DNA of 64,000 bases, taken from NCBI RefSeq assembly GCF_029846635.1, contig NZ_JARVTG010000001.1, positions 956,001 to 1,020,000 on the forward strand, read 5' to 3'. Origin of the DNA: Pokkaliibacter sp. MBI-7. GTDB taxonomy: Bacteria; Pseudomonadota; Gammaproteobacteria; Pseudomonadales; Balneatricaceae. A program made the position numbers and the translations under genes. Numbering within the stretch: position 1 is the stretch's first letter; each line of letters starts with the position of its first letter. Positions 25,741-34,652 of this stretch are shown here, piece by piece. Below the pieces are notes generated by a model, which had not been told where the DNA came from, made no database searches, and worked only from the letters and a program-made list of their open reading frames with translations.

Positions 25741-27044
25741 GGCTTAACTTGGGTGGATTGGTGATTGAGCAGGGCCGCACCACCGGCTATATGTCGGTCC
25801 GCAGCCAGCCGGACGCACGCCAGGTCGCAAGTACAGAAGCGTTGTATGCCGACATCCGTAAAGGCAAACGCGGTTTCCCCGCCACCCGCTATCAGCAGGA
25901 TACGCCACTGATGGCCAGGATTGCGCTGCTGACCACCCTGCCCTCCCTGCTGTCTGCACTGGCACTGGTCAGCGGCGGCATCTGGCCCTGGCTCGGTGGC
26001 CTGGGTGGCGCTGCCACGGCCGTGGGTCTGGGCATCTGGACCTGGACCGGCGTACTGAAACCGATGCAACGCATCGGTATGGCACTGCGCCAGTTTGCCG
26101 CCGGCGACCTGCGCTTTGAGCTCGACACCCGCGCTGCCGGTGAGTTTGCCCAGCTGCTCATCGGCATCCAGTCAATGAAAGTCAACCTGCGCGCGCTGTT
26201 TGCCGATATGTCCGGCATTGCCAGACACGTAGAGAGTCAGTCGAACGCGCTTTATACCCAGGTAGAAGACGCCACTCAGGACATCCTGCGGGGCTCTGAC
26301 GGCATCAGCATGATCGCCTCAGCCGTCGAGCAGATGTCCGCCTCCGTCAGCGAAATCGCCGGCGCTACCCGCCAGAGTGCCGATCAGGCCACGGCGACGG
26401 TGAGCCAGGTTAACCGGGGGTTAGAACAAATCGAGGCCACCCAGCGTGCCTCACAGGACGTTGTTGAGCGCATGCACCGCTCTCAGTCACTGATTGCCGA
26501 GCTGGAATCCGAGGTGGCCTCCATCCGCCAGCTGGCAGAAGGGATCAAGGGCATCGCCGATCAGACCAACCTGCTGGCACTGAATGCAGCGATTGAAGCC
26601 GCTCGCGCGGGCGAATCCGGGCGTGGATTTGCCGTTGTGGCCGACGAGGTACGTAAGCTCGCCGAACGCACCAGCAACAGCACGGTAGAAATCGCCGCCA
26701 CAGTGGAGCGTATCGACAGCTGCACCTCCCGCACCCTGACTGCCATTGCCGACGCCGCCACGGAAGTAGAACTGAGCAACAACATGATGAACGGCAGCAA
26801 GCAGACCTACGACGCCATCAAAGAGTCTGCTGACGATATTCAGTCTTCTTCATGCAACATTGCCACCACGCTGGACCAGCAGGCCAGTGCCTCCGCGGAG
26901 GTGGCCAGTCGGGTCGAGCAGATCAGCATGCTGGTTGATCAGCAGAGCCGCAGCGTGGAGTCAATTCACAAGGCGGCCAGTCAGCTGGGCAACAGCGCCA
27001 ATCAGCTGCATCAGATGACCAGTCGTTTTGAGCAGTCTTTCTAG
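25734..27044 (+). pseudogene. aer: Aer-like receptor, 3' fragment (membrane and signalling part)
   Basis: From 25770 this continues the interrupted gene: QGRTTGYMSVRSQPDARQVASTEALY, a hydrophobic hairpin (LPSLLSALALVSGGIWPWL and following), a HAMP-like stretch and a full methyl-accepting domain with the hairpin tip ADQTNLLALNAAIEAARAGESGRGFAVVADEVRKLAER. The IS supplies an in-frame ATG at 25734, which would give a hybrid N-terminus MLRLNLGGLVIE. The signalling domain may thus still be made without the PAS sensor, by coupling to the transposase. It is listed as a broken gene, but expression is possible. Confidence 0.85.
25762..25769 (+). repeat. Target-site duplication, right copy
   Basis: TGATTGAG directly after the right inverted repeat, matching 24336-24343. 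Confidence 0.85.
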
Positions 27045-27054
27045 GAGCCACAGC

Positions 27055-28524
27055 ATGATAACCACCTCCCGGCTCAAGGACGCCTTACCCGCCAGCTGCT
27101 GCAATCTGGTGCTGTCGCTGGCAGACCATGACCATGTGCACTGGGCTGAACTGGAAAAGAAATGCCCCGTCATCCGCAAAGTCCTGCGCCATCAGGCCAC
27201 CCATGATCCGCAGAGCGGGCTGCCGAATCTGGACCTGCTGATGGAGCGTGCCGATGCAGCCAAAGCCCAGGCCACCCCCTTCAGCCTGATCTTTCTGGTC
27301 ATCAATGGCATCACAGAAATCGGCGAGCATCACGGGATTGCGGCCGCCCTGCACACCATTAACGCCATCTCCGGGCGCATTCAGGAGGCGGTGCAGGGCC
27401 ACGGCTTTGCCGCCCGGATTCAGGGAGAACTGTTTGCTGCCGTGATCCATCAGGAAGAGCCCGAAGCGGTTGCCCACGCCCTGTGGCTGTCGCTGACCCG
27501 CCCCATTCCGTGGCAAATGGCAGAACTGCATCTGGTGGTGGCTGCCGGTCTGGTCAGCAGCGACGACATACCCGGCAGCACAGAGGAACTGGTACGTGCC
27601 GGGTATGCGGCTGCCAAGGACGGTCTGGCCAACAACCACTATGGCGGCGTCAATCTGTACTCCAGCACACTGGGGGAACGGCTGGAGCGGCAATATCTGA
27701 TCGCCTCCCGCCTCAGTGCAGTGATGAGCAACGGCGGGCTGTCGCTGGCACTGCAGGCCAAGGTCAATGCCAGTGATGGCTGCCTGCTGGGAGCGGAAGT
27801 CCTGGTACGGTGGCAGGATCTGTTGCTGGGTACGGTGCCCCCCAGTGAGTTTATTCCGCTGGCGGAGCGCAATGGCACGATCACTGACATCAGTGTATGG
27901 GTACTGCACAATGCCCTGGCCATTGCTGCCCAATGGGCACCTGCGGGTCTGGAGCTCAGCATCGCCGTCAACCTGTCTGCCGTTGACCTGCACCACCCCC
28001 TTTTAATTGCCTGTGTGCGTGACGCCTTGTCGGCATCCGCTTTTCCACCGTCACGACTGATCATCGAACTGACCGAATCGGCCGTCGCCGAAGACCCGGA
28101 TCTGGCCATCCGCCAGCTGCTGCAACTGAAGGCGATGGGTATCGCGCTGTCGCTGGATGACTTCGGCACCGGCTACTCCTCACTCAGTTACCTGCGTCGG
28201 TTGCCCATCGACACCCTCAAAATCGACCGCTCCTTTGTCGCCGACACCCCTCATGATGCCGATGCCGTGGCGATTGTGCGCTCGATTGTAGTCCTGGCGC
28301 AGACGCTGGGGATGCAGACCGTTGCAGAGGGGGTGGAAACCACGGAACAGGCGCTGTTCCTGCGTGGTCTGGGGGTCGATGCCCTGCAGGGTTATCTGTT
28401 CAGCCGCCCCATTGCGCCCGATCAGTTCATGACCATGGCGCAGGGCTGCAACAGCAGGTTCAGAAAGCTACTGTCGCTGCAGTCCCCCGGCAGCGCACGG
28501 CCTTTTCCTCAGGGCAAAACTTAA
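27055..28524 (+). CDS. EAL-domain cyclic-di-GMP phosphodiesterase with degenerate GGDEF domain
   Basis: 489 residues. The ATG at 27055 has TAGGAG upstream and starts 10 bases after the receptor stop, so it is co-transcribed with it. The N-terminal half resembles a GGDEF domain with the active loop degraded to QGELF, so no synthesis is expected. The C-terminal EAL domain (about 230-470) has EVL in place of EAL, then ELTES, DDFGTGYSSLSYL, KIDRSFV, AEGVET and GYLFSRP, with the metal and general-base residues present. It should hydrolyse cyclic di-GMP. Its place between two chemoreceptors suggests motility control. Confidence 0.88.
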   Translation: MITTSRLKDALPASCCNLVLSLADHDHVHWAELEKKCPVIRKVLRHQATHDPQSGLPNLDLLMERADAAKAQATPFSLIFLVINGITEIGEHHGIAAALHTINAISGRIQEAVQGHGFAARIQGELFAAVIHQEEPEAVAHALWLSLTRPIPWQMAELHLVVAAGLVSSDDIPGSTEELVRAGYAAAKDGLANNHYGGVNLYSSTLGERLERQYLIASRLSAVMSNGGLSLALQAKVNASDGCLLGAEVLVRWQDLLLGTVPPSEFIPLAERNGTITDISVWVLHNALAIAAQWAPAGLELSIAVNLSAVDLHHPLLIACVRDALSASAFPPSRLIIELTESAVAEDPDLAIRQLLQLKAMGIALSLDDFGTGYSSLSYLRRLPIDTLKIDRSFVADTPHDADAVAIVRSIVVLAQTLGMQTVAEGVETTEQALFLRGLGVDALQGYLFSRPIAPDQFMTMAQGCNSRFRKLLSLQSPGSARPFPQGKT

Positions 28525-28655
28525 TCGTTACAGCATTGTGCACACATTATGACGCCGGCCAGATCAACCGCTACCGGCACTCACCGTAAATAAACCCCCT
28601 GGCGGCCAGCCCGGCCGTCGCGACTGAGACGCTTTCTGTTTTTGAGACTACTCCT

Positions 28656-30287
28656 ATGCAACGCCTTATCAGACACATCTCGATCTACAAAAAAATCATG
28701 CTGCTCACCGCCTTGATGGCGCTGCTGGTCATCTACACCGCCTGCTACAACCTGCTTACGCTGCACGGCCAGATTCTGGAGGAACGTAAGCTACAGAGTC
28801 AGGGGATCGTGGAACAGGCAACCAGTCTGATCGGCTACTACGCCAGCCAGGCGGTACAGGGCAACCTGACCCTGCCCGAGGCTCAGCAGCGCGCCCGAGA
28901 CGCGCTGAGCGCCATGCGTTATGGCGACAACAACTATGTATTCATCCTGTCCGAGCAGGGCACCTTCGTCATGCACCCGCTGCTGCCGAAGCTGGAAGGG
29001 CAACGCCTGAGCGCGGTCAAGGACGCGAAGGGCACGGTGTTTCTGCCCGCGCTGGTCAGCACCGCGCAACAGCAGGGGGAAGCATTCAGCCAGTATTACT
29101 GGAGCCGCGATGGCAAAGCGGCCGCCGTACCCAAGCTGACCTACGCCAAGGCGGCACCAGCCTGGGGCTGGGTCGCCGCGACGGGGATCTATCTGGATGA
29201 TGTCGACAACCTGTTCTGGCGGGAAGCACGCAAGTTTGTTGCCATTCTGCTCGGCGCCTTTCTGGTGATTGCCTACCTCAGCCGCGAGATCAACCTCAGT
29301 ATCAGCCAGCCTCTGCGTGCGGCGCTGGCGGTGATAGAGCACATGGCCGGTGGTAATCTGACCCGTCGTCTCAACCATCACTCCCGTGATGAACTGGGCC
29401 AGCTGAGCCAGCAGCTGGATCAATCACTCGACAGCCTGCAGGCAATGATCTCCGCGATGCATGTGCAGGCACACAATCTGAATCAGAACAGTGCCGAGCT
29501 GTCGGCCACGGCGGTGCAGAGCAGCAAGGGTATCGAGCAGCAGCACAGCGAAACCCACCTGCTGGTGACAGCGATGCAGGAAATGGCCGCCACCGCGCTG
29601 GAAGTGTCGCAGCATGCCACCAACACCGCACAGACCACGCAGCAGGTCAGCGAGCGTGCCGAAGCCGGTCAGTTACTGGTGCAGAAGAACATTGAACAGA
29701 TCACGGCGCTGGCCAAAGCCATAGAGGCCTCTGCCACGACGGTCACCATGCTGGAGAAGCAGGGCGAAGAAGTCGGCGTGATTCTGCAGCAGATCACCTC
29801 CATCTCGGATCAGACCAATCTGCTGGCCCTCAATGCCGCCATCGAGGCCGCCCGGGCCGGAGAGCAGGGGCGTGGCTTTGCCGTGGTGGCCGACGAGGTA
29901 CGCACGCTGGCAATGCGCACACGTCAGTCAACCGAGGAAATCACCCAGCTTAACGAGCGCCTGCGTCAGGCCTGTCAGGATGCGGTCGCGTCCATGCATC
30001 AGGGCCTGCAACAGGCACAGTGCAGTGTCAGCCAGACAGAGGAAACCAGTGCGCACTTCGAAGTGATTGCCGGCAAAATCAGTGAAATACGCGATATGAA
30101 TGCGATGGTCGCCACCGCGGTGCAGCAACAGAGCTGCGTGGCGGATGAAATGAGCCGCAGTCTGGTCAGTATCGCCACCATCGCCGAGCAAACGGACAGC
30201 GGCGCCAAACACATAGCGCAGCAGAGCCGTCAGGTAGCCCAGAGTGCCGAAACCCTGCAGCAGTGGACCACGCGCTTTAACGTGTAA
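28656..30287 (+). CDS. Methyl-accepting chemotaxis protein with single Cache domain
   Basis: 543 residues: TM1 (about 14-33), a periplasmic sCache_2-type domain (about 40-185; RYGDNNYVFILSEQGTFVMHP, APAWGWVAATGIYLDDVD), TM2 (about 190-208), HAMP (about 210-262) and the signalling domain with tip SDQTNLLALNAAIEAARAGEQGRGFAVVADEV. sCache_2 domains usually bind small organic acids. The receptor signals to CheA through CheW; no che kinase genes are in this window. Confidence 0.92.
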   Translation: MQRLIRHISIYKKIMLLTALMALLVIYTACYNLLTLHGQILEERKLQSQGIVEQATSLIGYYASQAVQGNLTLPEAQQRARDALSAMRYGDNNYVFILSEQGTFVMHPLLPKLEGQRLSAVKDAKGTVFLPALVSTAQQQGEAFSQYYWSRDGKAAAVPKLTYAKAAPAWGWVAATGIYLDDVDNLFWREARKFVAILLGAFLVIAYLSREINLSISQPLRAALAVIEHMAGGNLTRRLNHHSRDELGQLSQQLDQSLDSLQAMISAMHVQAHNLNQNSAELSATAVQSSKGIEQQHSETHLLVTAMQEMAATALEVSQHATNTAQTTQQVSERAEAGQLLVQKNIEQITALAKAIEASATTVTMLEKQGEEVGVILQQITSISDQTNLLALNAAIEAARAGEQGRGFAVVADEVRTLAMRTRQSTEEITQLNERLRQACQDAVASMHQGLQQAQCSVSQTEETSAHFEVIAGKISEIRDMNAMVATAVQQQSCVADEMSRSLVSIATIAEQTDSGAKHIAQQSRQVAQSAETLQQWTTRFNV

Positions 30288-30619
30288 GCGGTCAAGGACG
30301 CCCCCTTCGGCTGGCCAGCAGCCCCTGCCGCCGCGGCCCGGGATGCTGGCTGTCCGCGGTGGTTGTTGACCGCTCGGCCAGGGCCTTTCGACAGCCAGGG
30401 GCTTCTCGACACGCCTCTCGGCAAAGCGGCCGGGGCAATGACGACGGTCGAGCGGTTCGCCAGTGATCTGCCACCGGACAAGGCGAAACCCACGCAGGCA
30501 GCGGAGTCATACCGGCACCTTGCCAACAGCCCCCCATGGCCGCCGCACAGCCGATCCTGGACGCGCTGTGACATCATAGCCGAGACAGCGGTGCCTCAGC
30601 GGCCCCTCAGGGCTTTGCA
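30287..30619. other. Intergenic region with nested inverted repeats
   Basis: An outer pair AGCGGTCAA (30287-30295) / TTGACCGCT (30366-30374) encloses an inner pair CCAGCA (30315-30320) / TGCTGG (30344-30349), with GC-rich sequence between. GCCCCTG (30321-30327) can also pair with CAGGGGC (30396-30402), so alternative folds are possible. No clear T-tract. It separates the chemoreceptor from the convergent moaA gene; nothing else is recognised. Confidence 0.4.
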
Positions 30620-31687
30620 TCAGCCACCTGTCATATTCATAAAACGCAGCAGCTGCGGCTGCTCGCTGAGGGAGAAGTGATGGCGCTCAGGCTTGATGTT
30701 CATCGCGTCGATCAGGGCTTGGCGCAGACGCTGTTCATCGCCGGGATAACGACGCACTATCGCTTTGAGATCGACCGCATGTTCGTTGCCCAGACACAGC
30801 AGCAGACGCCCTTCCACCGTCAGCCGGACGCGGTTACAGCTGGCGCAGAAGTTATCGCTGTGCGGTGAAATAAAGCCCACCCGGCTCCGTGTGCCCGCCA
30901 TACGGTAGTAGCGTGACGGACCACCGCTGCTGTCACTGCAGGCGTGCAGCTCGTACTGCTGCTGCAACTGCTGCAACAGCCGGTCATTCCCCAGATAGGT
31001 GTGCGGCAGGTGACGGGTGACCACCGCACCGAGCGGCATTTCTTCGATAAAACTGATGTCCATGCCGCGCTGCACGGCATAGTCGAGCAGGTCGCTAAGC
31101 TCATCGACATTGCGCCCCTGTAACACCACGGTGTTGAGTTTGATACGCTCAAACCCCGCCGCCAGCGCGCACTCAATGCCCTTCAGCACCTGTTGCAGCT
31201 TGTCGCGGCGCGCCATCTCAACAAAGCGCTCTGGCCTGAGGGTATCCAGACTGATGTTCAGGCGTTTGACGCCGGCACGCCTGAGGTCACGGGCGTAGCG
31301 GTGCAAGTGCGCACCATTGGTCGTCAGGGTCAGCTCCTGCAACCCCGGCAACGACCCCAGCTGCTCGACCAGCCACATCACATTGGGGCGCAGCAGCGGT
31401 TCGCCCCCGGTCAGGCGAATCCTGTTAACGCCCAGCGCAACAAAGGCGCGAGCGATCAGCGCCAGCTCCTCCAGACTGAGAATCTGTGCCCGCCGCAAAA
31501 AGGTCGTGTCTTCATTCATGCAATAAATGCAGCGCAGGTCGCAGCGGTCGGTGACCGACAGGCGCAGATAGGTCACACGGCGTCCGAAGCGGTCGACCAG
31601 TGCTGGCGTGGCGGCCTGAGTAGCAGCCGCATGGGATGGCGATGGCGATGGCGATGGCGATGGCGATGACGATGACGATGGAGGCAT
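30620..31687 (-). CDS. moaA: GTP 3',8-cyclase MoaA
   Basis: 355-residue radical SAM enzyme of molybdenum cofactor synthesis, making 3',8-cyclo-GTP from GTP. The SAM cluster is C49, C53, C56 in TDRCDLRCIYC. The second Fe-S cluster uses FCASCNRVR and a later Cys in LLLCLG. The C-terminal Gly-Gly is intact (NMTGG). An unusual N-terminal leader of about 30 residues rich in Ser-Pro, encoded by hexamer repeats, precedes the normal start region (DRFGRRVTYLRLS). moaA supplies cofactor for the molybdopterin enzyme at 40-43 kb among others; no other moa genes are adjacent. Confidence 0.93.
   Translation of the reverse strand: MPPSSSSSPSPSPSPSPSHAAATQAATPALVDRFGRRVTYLRLSVTDRCDLRCIYCMNEDTTFLRRAQILSLEELALIARAFVALGVNRIRLTGGEPLLRPNVMWLVEQLGSLPGLQELTLTTNGAHLHRYARDLRRAGVKRLNISLDTLRPERFVEMARRDKLQQVLKGIECALAAGFERIKLNTVVLQGRNVDELSDLLDYAVQRGMDISFIEEMPLGAVVTRHLPHTYLGNDRLLQQLQQQYELHACSDSSGGPSRYYRMAGTRSRVGFISPHSDNFCASCNRVRLTVEGRLLLCLGNEHAVDLKAIVRRYPGDEQRLRQALIDAMNIKPERHHFSLSEQPQLLRFMNMTGG
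31635..31682 (-). repeat. Hexanucleotide tandem repeat in the moaA 5' end
   Basis: Five GATGGC units, two GATGAC units and a partial GATGGA on the plus strand, encoding (Ser-Pro)n and a Ser run at the MoaA N-terminus. Unit changes would lengthen or shorten the leader without a frameshift. Confidence 0.85.
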
Positions 31688-31860
31688 GACTCTTTACTTG
31701 TTCCAGATGCCCGCCTCCGTCACGGTTCACACCGTGCATCAGCGACAGCACGCAAGGGTAACGCCGTCGCTGACACCCGGGTGAACAGGTGCCAGTGGCA
31801 GCAGACTATAGATGCACTAAGCCGGTGGTCACGCTCGGACAACTGCAAACAGCGGCTCCA

Positions 31861-32100
31861 CTAACAGTTGTTCCACAGCGGCACCCAGGCGCGCAGCCGT
31901 TTATCCAGATGTACCTGAGCACAGATGCGCGCCGCCAGGAAGTTAGCTTCCGCCCGTGTCATATCCATTTCGACAATGGCAATGGCATGGGGCTCATCCT
32001 TGATCACATCGACCCTGAGGATCGGTGCGAAGGTACCGTAGTCGCGACGAATGTCATCGGCGGTGATGCTGGCGGCCAGCCCTTCTATCACTATTTTCAT
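31861..32100 (-). CDS. Small RRM-like protein
   Basis: 79 residues with the beta-alpha-beta pattern of an RNA recognition motif: IVIEGLAASITADDIRRDYGTF resembles the first strand and helix, and AIVEMDMTRAEANFLAARI the later strand and helix. The aromatic RNP residues are not clear, so RNA binding is uncertain. Its ATG overlaps the DUF3141 stop by 4 bases, so the two are made together. Function unknown. Confidence 0.6.
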   Translation of the reverse strand: MKIVIEGLAASITADDIRRDYGTFAPILRVDVIKDEPHAIAIVEMDMTRAEANFLAARICAQVHLDKRLRAWVPLWNNC

Positions 32101-34421
32101 GTTGCCGTCTCCGTCACAGGGGCGGCATGGGCTGTCCGCGCAGAAGTGAGATCCATGGGGTTCCCCAGTACCGCGCAGATGCGTTTGAACATGGCACGCT
32201 GCTGGCGCGTGGGTGGAATGCGTTGCACCCTCTGATCGCTCAGCACACGTTCAAGCACCATCAGCAGACGCTGACGGTCCTGCTGATCGGCAAGCAGCAG
32301 CGGCAGGGTGTCGATGGCACCGAGCGGCTCATAGCGGGCAATCAGCTCCTGCTCGCCACTGATGCGTCGCACTTCGGCCGCGGTGAGGTCGGGCAGCAGA
32401 TCCTGATAGTCAGTCAGTAGCTCCTGTGCCAGTTGCAACCGTGACAAGGGTAACGGCTCATCACGATGTCCGAGCAAAAATGCCACCCGCGCCAGTGCCT
32501 CGGCATAACCGCCCTGCGCTATTCTCGCCAGTGCTTGCTTAACGACAGGCAACGCTCGTGGCGTCTGCTCAGGGTCTGGCACAACAGGCGGCTGCCCGCC
32601 TTCGCTGGCGACCTGCAGGGGGCCATAGAGGGTGAAGAAACAGGCTTCGCTCCAGGCATCGCGCAACGACTTGTAGCCCTCAAGCAACGCACTCAGCATT
32701 TCTGCTCCCTGAGCTTCCACTTCATGCAGTGCGGTTTTCGATGGCAACGGCTGACGCTGGGCGCGTACTGCCGTGGCAGCAGAGGGCAGCCACCCCAGCC
32801 AGGGGTTGAGATCAGACAGTAGCCAGCGCTGGCTACGCAGTGGATGCCACATCCGCCCCAGCTCCGCTGACTGGGGTGTGGCCAGCGCCTTTACCCACGG
32901 ACGGGCAAAGCGCTCATAGAGCTGTTGGTTGACAGACGCAATCTCGGCAGCCACCTGAAAGGGCTTCTCATCCTGCCGCTGATACCGGTTCAGGCGGGCG
33001 CTGACTTCCTCCAGTCGCAACGGCTCCAGGCTGACCTCATAGTGGGCCGCCTCCCCCGCCAGCGTATGAATTTGCATGCCGTATAGCCCAGGCGGCAGGG
33101 CCTCAATAGCCTCCAGAACCGATGCCAGCTGCTGGCCTTCTTTATTGGCAACCTTGCCAGACACAAAGATACCCAGATGCCCCACATCCTCATGCATCAG
33201 ACCAACGATAACCTGGCCGCGCGACTTGATTTCTTCGGTACTGCCAAAGACATCACTCACCCAGTTGAAAGCCTGCTGCGGCGGTGTGATGTTGTCCCCT
33301 GCCGAGGCAAACACCACGATAGGGGAGGTGATATTGCGCACATCCAGCGCCTGCGGATCCCCCTCAACCGCGCCAGACCACAGGTTATTGCCGACGAACA
33401 GCTTCTGCGTAATCCACTCGATTTCTCCGCCGTTGAGCAGATAGTAGCCCCCCCACCAGCGTTCGAATTCGAGAAAACGCTGTGCCTCGCCCTCAATATT
33501 GGCCAGCACCTTGTAGTACTTGTCACAGAAGGTATTGGCCGGGTTAAGGTTTTCAAAATTCTGCACCAGCCAGGCACCATCAAAGACGCCTGCGCCAAGA
33601 TCGGCACACAACGAAGCCAGCCAGGTGCCGCCCAGCAGGCCACCGGCGTAGCGCATCGGGTTATCACCGTCACCGTCGCTCCAGGCGCCGCCCCAGTATG
33701 ACATCGGTGCTCCGACGATCACGACCGGCCCCACATCATCGGGATTGCTGGCCGCCAGCATCATGGCGGCCCAACCTGCCTGACAGTTGCCGACGACGCC
33801 GGGCATCGGCGCGTCGGGGTGGCAGGCGCGGACATAACGCACAAACTCACACTCGGCAGCACAAATATCCGGTATGGTCTGCCCCGGTTCAGGCATCGGA
33901 AAGAACATCACGAAATACACCGGGTGACCGGCCTGCAGGGCAACCCCGACCTGAGAGTCTGCCTTGAAGCCACCAATACCGGGGCCATGACCACCGCGCG
34001 GATCGATGATGACATAGGGGCGGCGGCCGGGATCAGGGGTCACTCCCGGCGGCGGCAGGATGCGCAGCAAGGCATAGTTCACCGGGCGGGCGAAGGTACG
34101 TCCGTCCATCACCATCTCGTAGTCGAACTGCAATACCGGCGGCAGGCCCTGACGTTCGTGCTCAATAAAATGGTTACCGCGCTGACGCAGGGTATCCCAG
34201 AACAGGAGGGTGCGCTGTGCCCAGTCCACCGCATACTGGCCGCCTTCCCTCCACAGGGCGGAAGGTGGCAGCGTGGTCAGCTCCGCCAGCGACTGTTCAC
34301 CGGCCTGCAGCAGACGTCCGCCAAGGCGCTCCAGAGCCACCTCGCTGCGATGCAGCAGGGCGCGGCCGATCTCGTTGGGAAACCTGGGGTTAACCACAGG
34401 GCGTGGGGCATGGTCAGGCAT
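32097..34421 (-). CDS. DUF3141 alpha/beta-hydrolase-like protein
   Basis: 774 residues. The middle part has an alpha/beta hydrolase core related to PHA synthases: PYVIIDPRGGHGPGIGGFK, a nucleophile elbow GNCQAGWAAM (Cys at the nucleophile position, as in PHA synthase, about residue 208), and a late His in LMHEDVGHLGIF. An N-terminal helical region and a long helical C-terminus (about 480-774) surround it. DUF3141 proteins are uncharacterised; a thioester or polyester role is inference from the Cys elbow. It heads a two-gene unit with the RRM-like gene, divergent from a TetR. Confidence 0.78.
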   Translation of the reverse strand: MPDHAPRPVVNPRFPNEIGRALLHRSEVALERLGGRLLQAGEQSLAELTTLPPSALWREGGQYAVDWAQRTLLFWDTLRQRGNHFIEHERQGLPPVLQFDYEMVMDGRTFARPVNYALLRILPPPGVTPDPGRRPYVIIDPRGGHGPGIGGFKADSQVGVALQAGHPVYFVMFFPMPEPGQTIPDICAAECEFVRYVRACHPDAPMPGVVGNCQAGWAAMMLAASNPDDVGPVVIVGAPMSYWGGAWSDGDGDNPMRYAGGLLGGTWLASLCADLGAGVFDGAWLVQNFENLNPANTFCDKYYKVLANIEGEAQRFLEFERWWGGYYLLNGGEIEWITQKLFVGNNLWSGAVEGDPQALDVRNITSPIVVFASAGDNITPPQQAFNWVSDVFGSTEEIKSRGQVIVGLMHEDVGHLGIFVSGKVANKEGQQLASVLEAIEALPPGLYGMQIHTLAGEAAHYEVSLEPLRLEEVSARLNRYQRQDEKPFQVAAEIASVNQQLYERFARPWVKALATPQSAELGRMWHPLRSQRWLLSDLNPWLGWLPSAATAVRAQRQPLPSKTALHEVEAQGAEMLSALLEGYKSLRDAWSEACFFTLYGPLQVASEGGQPPVVPDPEQTPRALPVVKQALARIAQGGYAEALARVAFLLGHRDEPLPLSRLQLAQELLTDYQDLLPDLTAAEVRRISGEQELIARYEPLGAIDTLPLLLADQQDRQRLLMVLERVLSDQRVQRIPPTRQQRAMFKRICAVLGNPMDLTSARTAHAAPVTETAT

Positions 34422-34584
34422 TGCGTATTTCCTTTGCTATTCGGGGATCAGGGCCAGAAGCGCAGGTTGCAGCAGGGCAACTGACCAGGGATGGGAGCAC
34501 CGCATCAACGTCGCCTGTCGATACTGAACACCGGCATCTTAGGCCCGGCGCTGACAATTACCTTGAGCTGGCTCATCTCAAACT

Positions 34585-34596
34585 GACAAATTAGTC
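34585..34596 (+). promoter_or_regulatory. Candidate operator upstream of the TetR at 34653
   Basis: GACAAATTAGTC, a near-perfect 12-bp dyad with one mismatched pair, in the DUF3141-TetR divergent gap. Its core resembles the palindrome between the large-subunit and FadL genes. Confidence 0.3.
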
Positions 34597-34652
34597 TATT
34601 TCGGTTAAGGTCGTGCCTCTGTCTGGACTGCCATCTGCCAAGGACCTTCACT

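Larger units (their letters stand above)
24344..25761 (+). mobile_element. IS4-family insertion sequence, complete, 1418 bp
   Basis: Bounded by perfect 18-bp inverted repeats: left CCAATCCACCCAAGTTAA (24344-24361) and right TTAACTTGGGTGGATTGG (25744-25761). An 8-bp duplication TGATTGAG flanks it. It carries one transposase gene. A 14-bp perfect hairpin lies between the left end and the gene. Intact ends, an intact gene and a perfect duplication point to recent insertion and probable mobility. Confidence 0.93.
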
